64,000 nucleotides of DNA from Dorea_D hominis (GCF_014287705.1 NZ_JACOOY010000001.1:62001-126000), one strand, 5' to 3'; counted from the first letter of the stretch, positions 35,892 to 45,103 are shown. A program made the numbers and translations. Notes: a model not told the origin generated them from the sequence alone.

Positions 35892-36563
35892 TTAAAGACC
35901 TCTGTTCCATTTCGCCTTTAGATAATCTTCATAATCTCCCTCATTAAAGTCTACTTGTGGAGAAGTATTAGGAATATTTTTTCTGTTATCTATATCTGCA
36001 AGTTGACGGAATATCCAGTCATCATAAGGGTTGTGATATTTGTATTCTTTCGGCTGTTCTCTGTATCGGTCTAACCCTCGCATTTCCTTATGTACTTTCA
36101 TCATGCGTTCTATTTTTTGACGCTGTATCAACTGTTTGATTTCCATAAGTTCTTCAATTTCTACAACCTCATTAGAAAGATAATTGCTGATGTATCTAAT
36201 CAATATGGTTTCCATGTAAAATCTGTATTCGTTTTCATTATCGAAAAATTCATTTTCAGACAGATAATCTAAAGAAACATTGAAGTCCTGTTCCCGTTTG
36301 ATAATATCCATGATATATGGCTCGGTGTGATCGATATACTTCCATTCTCCCGACAATAATTCATTGGGCGTTACACCCAGCACGTCCATTATCTTTTCCA
36401 GCGTATCAAAGGTAGGATAATTCACACCACGTTCAATCTTGGAAAGGCTCTGCATATTGATACCGATTTTGTCCGCCAGTTCCTGTTGTTTCATTCCTCT
36501 ATGTTTTCTTATGGTTTGTATGTTCTCTCCTAAGAAACTGATTTTCTTTTCATAATGCTCCAT
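35892..36563 (-). CDS. XRE-family regulator of the element
   Basis: A 223-residue protein: N-terminal HTH (about residues 12-68, GMKQQELADKIGINMQSLSKIE) followed by a helical, charged C-terminal region. It is divergent from the relaxase gene, as is common for regulators in Tn916-like and mobilizable elements, so it may control excision and mobilization. Ligand or partner unknown. Confidence 0.82.
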   Translation of the reverse strand: MEHYEKKISFLGENIQTIRKHRGMKQQELADKIGINMQSLSKIERGVNYPTFDTLEKIMDVLGVTPNELLSGEWKYIDHTEPYIMDIIKREQDFNVSLDYLSENEFFDNENEYRFYMETILIRYISNYLSNEVVEIEELMEIKQLIQRQKIERMMKVHKEMRGLDRYREQPKEYKYHNPYDDWIFRQLADIDNRKNIPNTSPQVDFNEGDYEDYLKAKWNRGL

Positions 36564-36652
36564 AACTTAGTATAACCGCTCCTTTCGTTGCTTTTTTTGG
36601 TATTTATAAGCATATCATACTTAATCTATATCCAAAAGTCAACAAAAACTTC

Positions 36653-36681
36653 TTGACAAGTAATTCTAATGGCGTTATTAT
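36653..36681 (+). promoter_or_regulatory. Promoter of the relaxase-xis-int unit
   Basis: TTGACA (36653-36658), 17-bp spacer, TATTAT (36676-36681). A leader of about 340 bases follows. Confidence 0.7.
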
Positions 36682-36689
36682 CATATCAG

Positions 36690-37020
36690 ATAGAGTGATT
36701 AAGCACGCTAGGGTCAATCACACGCTTGAGTAAGCATATAGAATAGATATTTTCATTTTGATAGCATGAATAGGTATGGACTATCAGACCGAAAATAAGG
36801 TTTCTGACTGGGGCTGTTCCGTTTAGCCACGAGCCTTACAAGGCTCGTGAGCGTTAAGAACGGAGCAGACACAGGAAGAAAAGGAACGCCTTTAGGCGTT
36901 CGTAAAGGGCGTATATGTAACACCGCCCTGCGCATACATGTCATAGTACCTAGAAACTGTGATAAATAAAGGAAAAAACACGATTTTTACCCCGCAAAAA
37001 AACGGGAAGTACGAAAGGAG
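36690..37020 (+). other. Hairpin-rich leader, candidate oriT region
   Basis: The 460-bp gap before the relaxase gene holds several perfect inverted repeats: CACGAGCCTT/AAGGCTCGTG near 36829-36850, GAACGCC/GGCGTTC near 36885-36902, and CCCG/CGGG near 36992-37007. Such structures next to a MobT-type relaxase gene suggest an origin of transfer or replication. No nick site is proven. Confidence 0.45.
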
Positions 37021-37022
37021 TA

Positions 37023-38121
37023 ATGCACTATAACTACACACAAAAATTTATCCGTTAAGATTGATTACATCAGCATTGTATTTGATACTGCAACCGCAGA
37101 AGATGTCATCATGCACATTTTAGGTTTACCGACTGATATTTTCAATGTCTATCCGGCAAGCATTAAATACAAAACTTATCAAGCACGCTGGCAGATTGGA
37201 GATATTTATGTATCGGGGGACGCAAGAAAAACAGAGGATAACCCACAAGGGTTAGGCTGTTATCTTGTTATGACTGGCAGAGGTTGTGATGATATTTTCC
37301 GTATTCTCGACAATAGGAATTATACTTTTGGGGATATGTTCAAACATTGTGAGCGAAGATACGGACGGGATAACTTCCACTTCACAAGGCTTGATATTGC
37401 CATTGACGATAAAAACGAAAAGCCATTTTTTACCATAGATCAGATAAAGAAGAAATGCGAAAAAGAGGAATTTATCTCGAATAGTGAGGGCTACCACTTT
37501 GACGAAAGCAAGTTTGATGATTTCGACACCGCAAAGACTGTTTATATCGGTGCTGGCAAATCGGGATTGTCCTACCGCTTTTATGATAAGGATAAGGAAG
37601 TCTGTTCAAAACATAATAAGACACTTGATGAAGTCGGCAGTTGGAAACGGACAGAAATGCAACTGCGTGATGATAAGGCTCATGCTTTTGCCATGACATT
37701 CAAGGAAAGACCGCTGGAACTTGGAGAACTTGCTTTCGGTCTATTGGCAAACAACCTACGCTTTGTCGTACCAAACAGAAACGAAAGTAATAAGAGCAGG
37801 TGGAAAACTTGTCGGTTTTGGGAACGCTTTTTAGGGGCTGTGGAAGTCTTAAAACTGCAAGTACCAAAACAGCAAAATTCTCTTGAAGAAACACAGCAAT
37901 GGCTCACAGAGGGTGGCGTGATTTCCGCTGTCAAAAGTTTTTATTTCTTAGAAGAACATGACGCATTAGGTGGACTGGAAAAAGTAGGAACTATGCTTGA
38001 TAAGGCAAGATACAGCAATTCCCTTTCCAGTAAATTAACCGCCCATTTACAGAGGATAAACCGCACCGACCTTATCCCCTATATCCAGTATGACACGAAA
38101 CATGGGAAAGGGGGTATCTGA
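37023..38121 (+). CDS. MobT/Rep_trans-family relaxase, frameshifted near its start
   Basis: Replication-initiation/relaxase protein of the family that includes Tn916 Orf20 and ICEBs1 NicK. The continuous frame from 37111 encodes 336 residues with FHFTRLDIAIDD and WKRTEMQLRDDKAHAF. The ATG at 37023 has an ideal AAAGGAG site but leads to a stop after 11 codons. The main frame is open from 37024 and encodes the plausible sequence NLSVKIDYISIVFDTA upstream of 37111. One extra A in the AAAAA tract at 37042-37046 would account for this. The alternative start at 37111 has no good site. Confidence 0.8.
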
Positions 38122-38324
38122 TGAATAACAACGATATTCCCGTATGGGAAAAATACACCCTTACCATTGAAGAAGCGTCAAAGTATTTCCGTATCGGAGA
38201 AAACAAGTTAAGACGATTGGCAGAGGAAAACAAAGACGCTGGCTGGCTCATTATGAATGGCAACCGCATACAGATTAAACGCCGACAATTTGAACAGGTT
38301 ATTGATAAATTGGACGCAATCTAA
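38121..38324 (+). CDS. xis: Excisionase, Tn916 Xis-like
   Basis: Small DNA-bending winged-helix protein (67 residues) that directs the integrase to excision. The core YTLTIEEASKYFRIGENKL is very close to Tn916 Xis as I remember it. Its ATG overlaps the relaxase stop as TGATG, so translation is coupled. Confidence 0.92.
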   Translation: MNNNDIPVWEKYTLTIEEASKYFRIGENKLRRLAEENKDAGWLIMNGNRIQIKRRQFEQVIDKLDAI

Positions 38325-38331
38325 TGCAAAT

Positions 38332-38375
38332 GAGCCTTGTATGTGTTATGATGAACACAAGTCATATCAAGGCTC
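38332..38375 (+). other. Hairpin between xis and int
   Basis: GAGCCTTG (38332-38339) pairs with CAAGGCTC (38368-38375), with an inner TGTG/CACA pair. Its 3' arm is the reverse complement of 15 bp at 32313-32327 near the internal arm-like repeats. Confidence 0.5.
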
Positions 38376-38402
38376 TTTCCAACAAGGAAAGGAGCAGACA
38401 CC

Positions 38403-39596
38403 ATGAAAGAAAAAAGACGGGATAACAAAGGTCGTATCCTGCATACTGGAGAGAGCCAACGAACAGACGGAAAATACTTATATAAATATGTAGACGCATT
38501 TGGAAACACAAAATATGTGTATGCTTGGAGATTGACACCTACAGACCCGACACCAAAGGGAAAACGGGAAAAACCCTCACTTCGAGAACTGGAACAGCAG
38601 ATAAGACGGGATATTGAGGACGGTATCGACAGCACAGGCAAGAAAATGACGCTTTGCCAACTCTATGCCAAACAGAACGCACAGAGGGCAAATGTGAAGA
38701 AAAGCACAATGAAACAACGGGAACAACTCATGCGGTTATTGAAAGAGGACAAGTTAGGTGCGAGGAGCATTGATACAATCAAACCCTCTGACGCTAAGGA
38801 ATGGGCGTTACGCATGAAAGACAAAGGTTTTTCCTACAATACCATTAACAACCATAAACGCTCGTTAAAAGCGTCATTCTATATCGCCATACAAGACGAT
38901 TGCGTAAGGAAAAATCCCTTTGATTTCAAGTTAAATGAAGTCCTAGAAAATGATACCAAAGAGAAAGTCGCATTGACAGAGGAACAGGAACAAGCCTTAC
39001 TCTCATTCATCAAAACAGACAATGTGTATCACAAGCATTATGATGATGTGCTGATATTATTAAAGACAGGACTTCGTATCTCGGAACTGTGCGGGCTGAC
39101 AGTAGCCGATATTGATTTCAAGAATGAAGTTGTGATTATCGACCACCAGTTATTAAAGAGCAAGGAACAGGGCTATTATATTGAAACGCCTAAAACAAAG
39201 AGCGGAATAAGGCAAGTGCCATTAAGCAGAGAAACAATACAGGCATTTCAACGGGTTATGAAAAAACGCCCAAAGGCAGAACCATTTGTGATAGACGGAC
39301 GGAGCAATTTTCTGTTTGTCAATCATAAAGGCAAGCCCAAAATTGCGATTGATTATAACGCCTTATTTATCCGTATGGTAAAGAAATACAACAAGCACCA
39401 CAAGGACAATCCCTTGCCACATATCACACCGCATACGCTACGCCATACATTCTGCACAAGGCTGGCTAGCAAGAACATGAACCCAAAAGATTTACAGTAT
39501 ATCATGGGACATTCAAACATCAGTATCACAATGAACTGGTACGCTCATGCGTCCATAGATACCGCAAAATCAGAGGTTCAGCGTCTAATCGCATAA
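38403..39596 (+). CDS. int: Tyrosine integrase, Tn916 family
   Basis: Site-specific recombinase for integration and excision. An N-terminal arm-binding domain (about 1-80), a core-binding domain and a C-terminal catalytic domain are present with Arg225, His344, Arg347, His370 and the nucleophile Tyr380, a complete catalytic set. Length 397 residues, near Tn916 Int. AAAGGAG precedes the start. It lies next to attR and points toward metA. Confidence 0.95.
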   Translation: MKEKRRDNKGRILHTGESQRTDGKYLYKYVDAFGNTKYVYAWRLTPTDPTPKGKREKPSLRELEQQIRRDIEDGIDSTGKKMTLCQLYAKQNAQRANVKKSTMKQREQLMRLLKEDKLGARSIDTIKPSDAKEWALRMKDKGFSYNTINNHKRSLKASFYIAIQDDCVRKNPFDFKLNEVLENDTKEKVALTEEQEQALLSFIKTDNVYHKHYDDVLILLKTGLRISELCGLTVADIDFKNEVVIIDHQLLKSKEQGYYIETPKTKSGIRQVPLSRETIQAFQRVMKKRPKAEPFVIDGRSNFLFVNHKGKPKIAIDYNALFIRMVKKYNKHHKDNPLPHITPHTLRHTFCTRLASKNMNPKDLQYIMGHSNISITMNWYAHASIDTAKSEVQRLIA

Positions 39597-39602
39597 GAAG
39601 TA

Positions 39603-39623
39603 TTTACCACGATTTTAACCACG
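39603..39623. repeat. Integrase arm-type repeats after int
   Basis: TTTACCACGA (39603-39612) and a variant with ACCACG (39614-39623), with a third partial copy near 39667. They resemble the short direct repeats bound by the Int N-terminal domain in Tn916. Confidence 0.55.
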
Positions 39624-39682
39624 CTTGATAGCGAAAATATAAGAAGATAGACCTAGATATGTGAGGTTTACCACAAAAGCAA

Positions 39683-39723
39683 AATGCCCGTAGAGCCTAT
39701 AAAATAAGGCTTTGCGGACATTT
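39683..39723 (+). terminator. Terminator downstream of int
   Basis: A long imperfect hairpin of about 16 bp with two wobble pairs and one mismatch. Its loop contains CCTATAAAATAA, which recurs at 32327-32338. Confidence 0.6.
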
Positions 39724-39809
39724 AAGAAGATATAAAAAGATAGTCAAAAAGACATATATAATTTATAATAAATTATGTGATATATAGGATACTCGTAATC
39801 CCCGTAAAA

Positions 39810-40736
39810 TCAACGAAAATCCGGTGTTCCGATCATATCGTACGGCGTTGCCTGATATACGTAATAATTCAACCAGTTTGTATACAGGTTATTCGCAGTC
39901 GCTCTCCACTTAAGGAGCGGTGTCTTATCCGGATCATCATCCGGATAATAATTCTTCGGCATTGCAATCTCCAGGCCTTTGGAAAGATCACGTTTGTATT
40001 CGCCATCCAGAGTTACCCGGTCATATTCCGGATGTCCCATTACGAAAATCTGTCTGCCGTCATTTGCCATAGCAAGGAAAAGTCCAACTTCATCGGACTC
40101 AGCAAGCACAGTAATTCGCTCGTCATCCCTTACTGCATCCATCGGCACTTCTGTATGTCTGGAATGTGGTGCAAGGAAACAGTCATCAAATCCACGGACA
40201 AGTGGAATCTTACGGTTGAGTACTTTATGCCAGAATAATCCAAAAGCTTTCTCCGGCAACGGCTTCTTATCAATTCCGAAATGATAATACATACCTGCCT
40301 GCGCACCCCAGCACAGATGCAGTGTTGAGGTAACATGCGTCTTTGTCCATTCCATGATCTGCTTTAATTCTTCCCAATAATCTACTTCCTCAAATGGGAT
40401 CTGCTCTACAGGAGCTCCCGTAATGATAAATCCGTCAAATCTCTCATCCCGAATCTCGCCAAAACGATTATAAAACTGGTTTAAATGACTGGTCGGTGTA
40501 TTCTTTGCTTCATGACTGGATACCATAACAAACGTTACATCCACCTGCAACGGTGTATTGGACAGCGACCGGAGGATCTGAAGCTCCGTATCCTCCTTAA
40601 GCGGCATCAGATTCAGAAGTCCGATCTTGATCGGACGGATATCCTGATGCATCGCACGGTGTTCATCCATTACAAATATGTTTTCACTCTCTAAGATCTC
40701 CTTTACCGGGAGATCATTCTGCACACGAATCGGCAT
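39810..40736 (-). CDS. metA: Homoserine O-acyltransferase MetA
   Basis: First committed step of methionine synthesis. Cys142 in HLCWGAQAG is the acyl-enzyme nucleophile, with His235 and Glu237 in GHPEYDR. Residue 111 is Glu (GAPVE), reported to give acetyl-CoA specificity, whereas Gly111 gives succinyl-CoA, so this is probably a homoserine O-acetyltransferase. The last codons and stop lie in the attachment site of the mobile element, which leaves the protein intact. It follows the AI-2E-type gene by 14 bp. Confidence 0.95.
   Translation of the reverse strand: MPIRVQNDLPVKEILESENIFVMDEHRAMHQDIRPIKIGLLNLMPLKEDTELQILRSLSNTPLQVDVTFVMVSSHEAKNTPTSHLNQFYNRFGEIRDERFDGFIITGAPVEQIPFEEVDYWEELKQIMEWTKTHVTSTLHLCWGAQAGMYYHFGIDKKPLPEKAFGLFWHKVLNRKIPLVRGFDDCFLAPHSRHTEVPMDAVRDDERITVLAESDEVGLFLAMANDGRQIFVMGHPEYDRVTLDGEYKRDLSKGLEIAMPKNYYPDDDPDKTPLLKWRATANNLYTNWLNYYVYQATPYDMIGTPDFR
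39814..39829. repeat. attR, 16-bp direct repeat in metA
   Basis: Identical to 31303-31318. It covers the last full codons of metA; the element-derived bases beyond it supply the terminal Arg and the TGA stop. Confidence 0.8.
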
Positions 40737-40750
40737 AATTAAATTCCCCT

Positions 40751-42199
40751 TTATTTGTTATCTTTTTTATGATTCTCTTCCTGATCATCCTTTTTCTTTG
40801 GTCTAATTTTTGCATCAAAGGTTTCCATATGACCAAAATGCTCCATATGTACTGCGGAATGTTCCGGATACTTATATTCCTGCGTCGCATGCACATGCTC
40901 CTGTGAAGAATGTACATACTGTCCTGCATTGTCTACATAACTGTACTGATCGTAAGCTTCCGTATTTTTAGGAAGCATTTTTTGTTCCAGCTTGCTGCTT
41001 ACAAGCATCTGAACAATGTAATAGATCACAGCAAATGTCGGCACTCCCATAAGCATACCCGGGAATCCGAACAAACCTCCCCCGAGAAGAATTGCAACGA
41101 TTACCCAGAATGCAGACAATCCTGTGGAATTTCCAAGGATCTTCGGTCCTAATATATTACCGTCAAACTGTTGCAATACCAGTATAAATATCAGGAAATA
41201 CAGTCCTTTTATCGGACTATCCAGCATGATCAGGATTGCACTCGGAACAGCTCCAATGTACGGTCCAAAGAACGGGATGACATTCGTCACACCGACGATC
41301 ACACTTACTAATAACGTATATGGCATATTTAAAATTGACAATCCAAAGAAACACAGTACTCCAATAATTGCAGAATCAATGATCTTTCCAATAATAAATC
41401 CACCAAATATCTCATTACTTTTCGTTGTCAGATGCAGGAGCAGATTAGCATGTCTTATTGGCAATACTGCATAAACAATCTTCTTGCACTGTTTTGCAAA
41501 CAGTTCCTTACTGAATAAAATGTAGATGGATACAATCACTCCGATCAGGAAGTTCACAACTTCACCAAGAAAATTGAGCACTCCGACTGTCAGATTCGAC
41601 ATCAGTTCATTGACCTTTCCAAGAAGGTCGTTGCGCAGCCAGTTCTGAAGCATTGTTGTTCCCTGCTCAATCGCTGTCTTTACAATGGAACCGGTTGTAG
41701 AATCATCCATTTTGATATTATTCAGTGATGACACCATATGGTTGAGCTGTCCCGGTAATGTATAGATCATATCACGGATACTAACATATAATTCCGGTAT
41801 CAGTAGGTTGCATAAAGCAGATATCAATGCGCCCAATATAATCAGCGATGTAAACACACCGACAGATCTGGAAATATTCTGTGCTCTTCCCGGTTTTGTA
41901 ACCTTTTTCTCTAATACAGGGATCAGCCTCTTGTCTACTCTTTTGACGATTGGGTTCAGCAGATATGCGATCACGGCTCCATAAATAATCGGTTTCAATA
42001 CGTCGTATACCTTCCACAGCACGTTAAAAATATGCCGGAAACGCAACAGTGCAAAATAAAATGCAAGCGATGCCGCTATCACAAGAAAATATGTCATTCC
42101 TCTGTTAAACTGCTGTCTGATTTTCGAAGGACCATTTCCGCCAAGTCTTGGTTTTGAATTGTAATATGTTTCCCGTTCTTTCTTTTCATTTTCACTCAT
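40751..42199 (-). CDS. AI-2E-family transporter
   Basis: Membrane protein of the AI-2E/UPF0118 family, 482 residues with about eight hydrophobic segments, including the conserved VTNVIPFFGPYIGAVP motif. Family members export AI-2 or act as ion antiporters; the substrate is not settled here. A His-rich C-terminal tail is unusual. The start at 42199 has GAGGA upstream. It is probably cotranscribed with metA. Confidence 0.9.
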   Translation of the reverse strand: MSENEKKERETYYNSKPRLGGNGPSKIRQQFNRGMTYFLVIAASLAFYFALLRFRHIFNVLWKVYDVLKPIIYGAVIAYLLNPIVKRVDKRLIPVLEKKVTKPGRAQNISRSVGVFTSLIILGALISALCNLLIPELYVSIRDMIYTLPGQLNHMVSSLNNIKMDDSTTGSIVKTAIEQGTTMLQNWLRNDLLGKVNELMSNLTVGVLNFLGEVVNFLIGVIVSIYILFSKELFAKQCKKIVYAVLPIRHANLLLHLTTKSNEIFGGFIIGKIIDSAIIGVLCFFGLSILNMPYTLLVSVIVGVTNVIPFFGPYIGAVPSAILIMLDSPIKGLYFLIFILVLQQFDGNILGPKILGNSTGLSAFWVIVAILLGGGLFGFPGMLMGVPTFAVIYYIVQMLVSSKLEQKMLPKNTEAYDQYSYVDNAGQYVHSSQEHVHATQEYKYPEHSAVHMEHFGHMETFDAKIRPKKKDDQEENHKKDNK

Positions 42200-42307
42200 A
42201 TAATTATTCCTCTTCTTTGCACAAATGCACATAAAATAATTATACTCTCCGATCTTTTATGCGTCAACTATAAAGGCGTAACAGTAAGCAATCAGCGGCA
42301 CAAAAGA

Positions 42308-42340
42308 AAACTCCCGGAGCGAGATCTCCGGGAGTTTCCA
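42308..42340 (-). terminator. Terminator of the DUF1540 gene
   Basis: Perfect 12-bp stem (AAACTCCCGGAG with CTCCGGGAGTTT) followed on the minus strand by TCTTTTG. Confidence 0.85.
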
Positions 42341-42369
42341 TTGTGCTATGAGAGGCACGCTTATTTTTC

Positions 42370-42690
42370 TTATCTGCAGCTGCAATCAAATGTTGCACAT
42401 TCTGTCTGCCCACATGTGCAGGCGTTTCCACCTTCCACGCTGATCTTACCAGCCTGACAGGAACAGTTGTTATTATATTTACATTCTGTTGCCTGGCAGT
42501 CTACCTGGCTGACCGGCGATGCCTGTTTTCCTGTGCTGTTTGAATATCCGTCTTTACGTTCTTCAAAACTGTCGCAACAAGTGTCCTTCGGTGCAACTGC
42601 GGCGTCTCCGCCCACTGTGATCTTGTCAAGATCACAGTTATAATTCTGATTGTGCTTACATGTCTGTACGGTACACTTTAATTCCGGCAT
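42370..42690 (-). CDS. DUF1540 Cys-rich protein, two repeats
   Basis: A 106-residue protein with two DUF1540 units (about residues 4-42 and 64-104), each with several Cys in a C-x5-C-x6-C-like pattern that suggests metal binding. The units are separated by a polar linker. Function unknown. Monocistronic, with its own terminator. Confidence 0.88.
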   Translation of the reverse strand: MPELKCTVQTCKHNQNYNCDLDKITVGGDAAVAPKDTCCDSFEERKDGYSNSTGKQASPVSQVDCQATECKYNNNCSCQAGKISVEGGNACTCGQTECATFDCSCR

Positions 42691-42777
42691 ATTATACCCT
42701 CCTTTTCTATCCTGTTACCAGATCAAAGTTAGTATATCCGGAAATAAAATTTTTAACCGTTTGATATCATAAAAGTT

Positions 42778-44703
42778 TTAATCTTCTTTTTCGACTTCGC
42801 GGATTGTTTTTGTATCGATCTCTTCTTTCAAAGCATCCATAAATGCTGTCAGATCTTTCTGTCCTTCGTCACCTGCAAAACGACTTCTTACAGATACCAC
42901 ACCTGCTTCTTCCTCTTTTGCTCCCACAACAAGCATGTATGGAATTTTCTGCATCTGTGCTTCACGGATCTTGTATCCAATCTTCTCTGCTCTGGAATCA
43001 ATTTCTGAGCGGATACCTGCATTGTATAATGTATCCTGTACTTTCTGTGCATAATCCATGTATTTATCGGAAATCGGAAGTACTTTAACCTGTACCGGTG
43101 CAAGCCATGTCGGGAATGCTCCTGCAAAATGCTCGATCAAGATACCAATAAATCTTTCGATAGAACCAAATGCAACTCTGTGGATCATGATCGGACGATG
43201 TTTCTCTCCGTCAGCTCCTGTATATTCTAATTCGAATCTCTGTGGAAGCTGCATATCAAGCTGGATCGTTCCGCACTGCCATGTTCTTCCGATAGAATCT
43301 GTCAAATGGAAATCAATCTTCGGTCCATAGAATGCTCCATCCCCTTCATTTACAACATAATCCAGTCCAAGATCGTCTAATGCTCCTCTTAAACCTTCCG
43401 TTGCAAGTTCCCAATCTTCATCGCTTCCCATACTGTTGTCCGGACGGGTAGATAACTCTACATGATATTTGAATCCGAACAGGCTGTATACTTCGTCGAT
43501 CAGTGCTGCAACACCTTTGATCTCATCACGGATCTGTTCCGGCATCATAAAGATGTGCGCATCATCCTGTGTAAAGCAGCGTACACGCATCAGTCCGTGA
43601 AGCTGACCGGATTTTTCATGACGGTGTACCAGTCCAAGTTCACCGACACGGAGCGGAAGATCTTTATAAGAACGAGGCTCTGCTTTATAAACAAGCATTC
43701 CACCCGGACAGTTCATTGGTTTTATTGCAAAGTCTTCATCATCGATCACGGTTGTATACATATTTTCTTTATAGTGATCCCAGTGTCCAGATGTCTCCCA
43801 CAGATGTCTGCTTAAGATGATCGGTGTGGAAACTTCCTGATAACCACAGCGTTTATGCAGTTCTCTCCAGTAATCGAGCAGTGTATTCTTTAATACCATT
43901 CCCTTTGGAAGGAAGAACGGGAATCCAGGTCCTTCTTCACACATCATAAAAAGTCCGAGCTCTTTTCCGAGTTTTCTATGGTCACGTTTCTTCGCTTCTT
44001 CCATCATATGCAGGTATTCATCTAACTGTGCTTTCTTCGGATAAGCAACACCATAGATTCTTGTCAGCATCTTATTCTTCTCATCTCCACGCCAGTAAGC
44101 ACCTGCAAGGCTTGTCAGCTTAAATGCTTTTACTGTCTTGGTAGACATCAGATGTGGCCCTGCACAGAGATCTGTAAATTCTCCCTGTTTGTAAAAGCTG
44201 ATCTCTGCTCCTTCCGGAAGGTCTTTAATCAGTTCTACTTTATATGGTTCCTCCTTTTCTTTGAAAAATGCAATTGCCTCTTCTCTTGATTTTGTAAATC
44301 TTTCCAGAGGAAGTGCTTCTTTTACGATTTTTTTCATTTCTTTCTCGATTTTTTCAAGATCTTCTGCTGTAAATGCAGTTTCACGATCCAGATCATAGTA
44401 AAAACCGTTAGCAATAGAAGGTCCGATTGCCAGTTTTGTCTCCGGATACAGCCGTTTTACAGCTTGTGCCATAATATGTGCTGCTGTATGATTAAATGCA
44501 CCATTTCCGTCTTCTGAATCAAAAGTAAGAATTTCCAATTCGCAGTCTTTGTCAAGTACAGTACGAAGATCTACAATATCTCCGTCTACTTTTGCAGATG
44601 TTGCTACTCTTGCAAGACCTTCGCTAATTGATTTTGCAACATCAAGAACGGACATTTCCTGTTCAAATTCCATAACAGATCCATCTTTTAATGTGATTTT
44701 CAT
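42778..44703 (-). CDS. thrS: Threonyl-tRNA synthetase
   Basis: Class II synthetase charging tRNA-Thr. The domains are an N-terminal TGS domain, an editing domain with HTAAHIMAQAVKRLYP, the catalytic core with motif 2 RVGELGLVHRHEKSG, and an anticodon-binding domain. The 641-residue length is typical. It is controlled by a tRNA-Thr T-box leader. Confidence 0.98.
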   Translation of the reverse strand: MKITLKDGSVMEFEQEMSVLDVAKSISEGLARVATSAKVDGDIVDLRTVLDKDCELEILTFDSEDGNGAFNHTAAHIMAQAVKRLYPETKLAIGPSIANGFYYDLDRETAFTAEDLEKIEKEMKKIVKEALPLERFTKSREEAIAFFKEKEEPYKVELIKDLPEGAEISFYKQGEFTDLCAGPHLMSTKTVKAFKLTSLAGAYWRGDEKNKMLTRIYGVAYPKKAQLDEYLHMMEEAKKRDHRKLGKELGLFMMCEEGPGFPFFLPKGMVLKNTLLDYWRELHKRCGYQEVSTPIILSRHLWETSGHWDHYKENMYTTVIDDEDFAIKPMNCPGGMLVYKAEPRSYKDLPLRVGELGLVHRHEKSGQLHGLMRVRCFTQDDAHIFMMPEQIRDEIKGVAALIDEVYSLFGFKYHVELSTRPDNSMGSDEDWELATEGLRGALDDLGLDYVVNEGDGAFYGPKIDFHLTDSIGRTWQCGTIQLDMQLPQRFELEYTGADGEKHRPIMIHRVAFGSIERFIGILIEHFAGAFPTWLAPVQVKVLPISDKYMDYAQKVQDTLYNAGIRSEIDSRAEKIGYKIREAQMQKIPYMLVVGAKEEEAGVVSVRSRFAGDEGQKDLTAFMDALKEEIDTKTIREVEKED

Positions 44704-44829
44704 AATGTTTTCTCTCCTTTTATTTTATTATTTCGCTTTTTATTCGCTGGTAAGGGGTTAAATAGAATGTGCGAGTACACATCCTGCCGGAGGCTTTTAA
44801 AATAATAGGAAATGCGGTTTTCTATTATT

Positions 44830-45103
44830 AAAAAAATCCCTTACAGCAATCACTGTAAGGGACGAGTTCTCTCGCGGTTCCACCCTGTTTGAAACGATCA
44901 TACTTGTATATTAAAAATATCTCTGATCGAAACCACTTCATTCATGATGATAACGGAATCACCGGGCTGTTTTACAGCCACTCCGAGGTAGTCTTCAGAA
45001 GGTTCCAAAATAAGAAGCTTGCAGCCGGTGACTTCTCTCTCTGCTATTCCTTTCCCAACTTACTCGTCTCATCTACGCATTTGGCATATGTCTTTCATAC
45101 ACG
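44830..45103 (-). ncRNA. T-box leader of thrS, tRNA-Thr specific
   Basis: The antiterminator sequence CAGGGTGGAACCGCGAG lies at 44871-44887, with a terminator stem TCCCTTACAG/CTGTAAGGGA and a T-run at 44830-44862. Stem I contains AGCAGAGAGAGAAG and CACCGGCTG. The specifier is read as ACU at 44990-44992, matching the GGU anticodon of the tRNA-Thr at 53593-53664. Confidence 0.92.

Larger units (their letters stand above)
31303..39829. mobile_element. Integrative mobilizable element in the 3' end of metA
   Basis: About 8.5 kb bounded by 16-bp direct repeats. It carries a toxin-antitoxin pair, a five-gene AT-rich cargo operon, an XRE regulator, a hairpin-rich leader, a MobT/Rep_trans relaxase, Xis and a Tn916-type integrase next to attR. 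It lacks conjugation genes, so it would depend on a helper. Both junctions encode the same metA C-terminus with different stop codons, which is strong evidence for site-specific insertion. Duplicated arm-like repeats inside suggest a composite history. Confidence 0.82.

Noticed and set aside
42260..42310. CAATCAGCGGCACA similar to a block of the intergenic repeat
   Set aside because: Only a short stretch matches and the layout around it differs.
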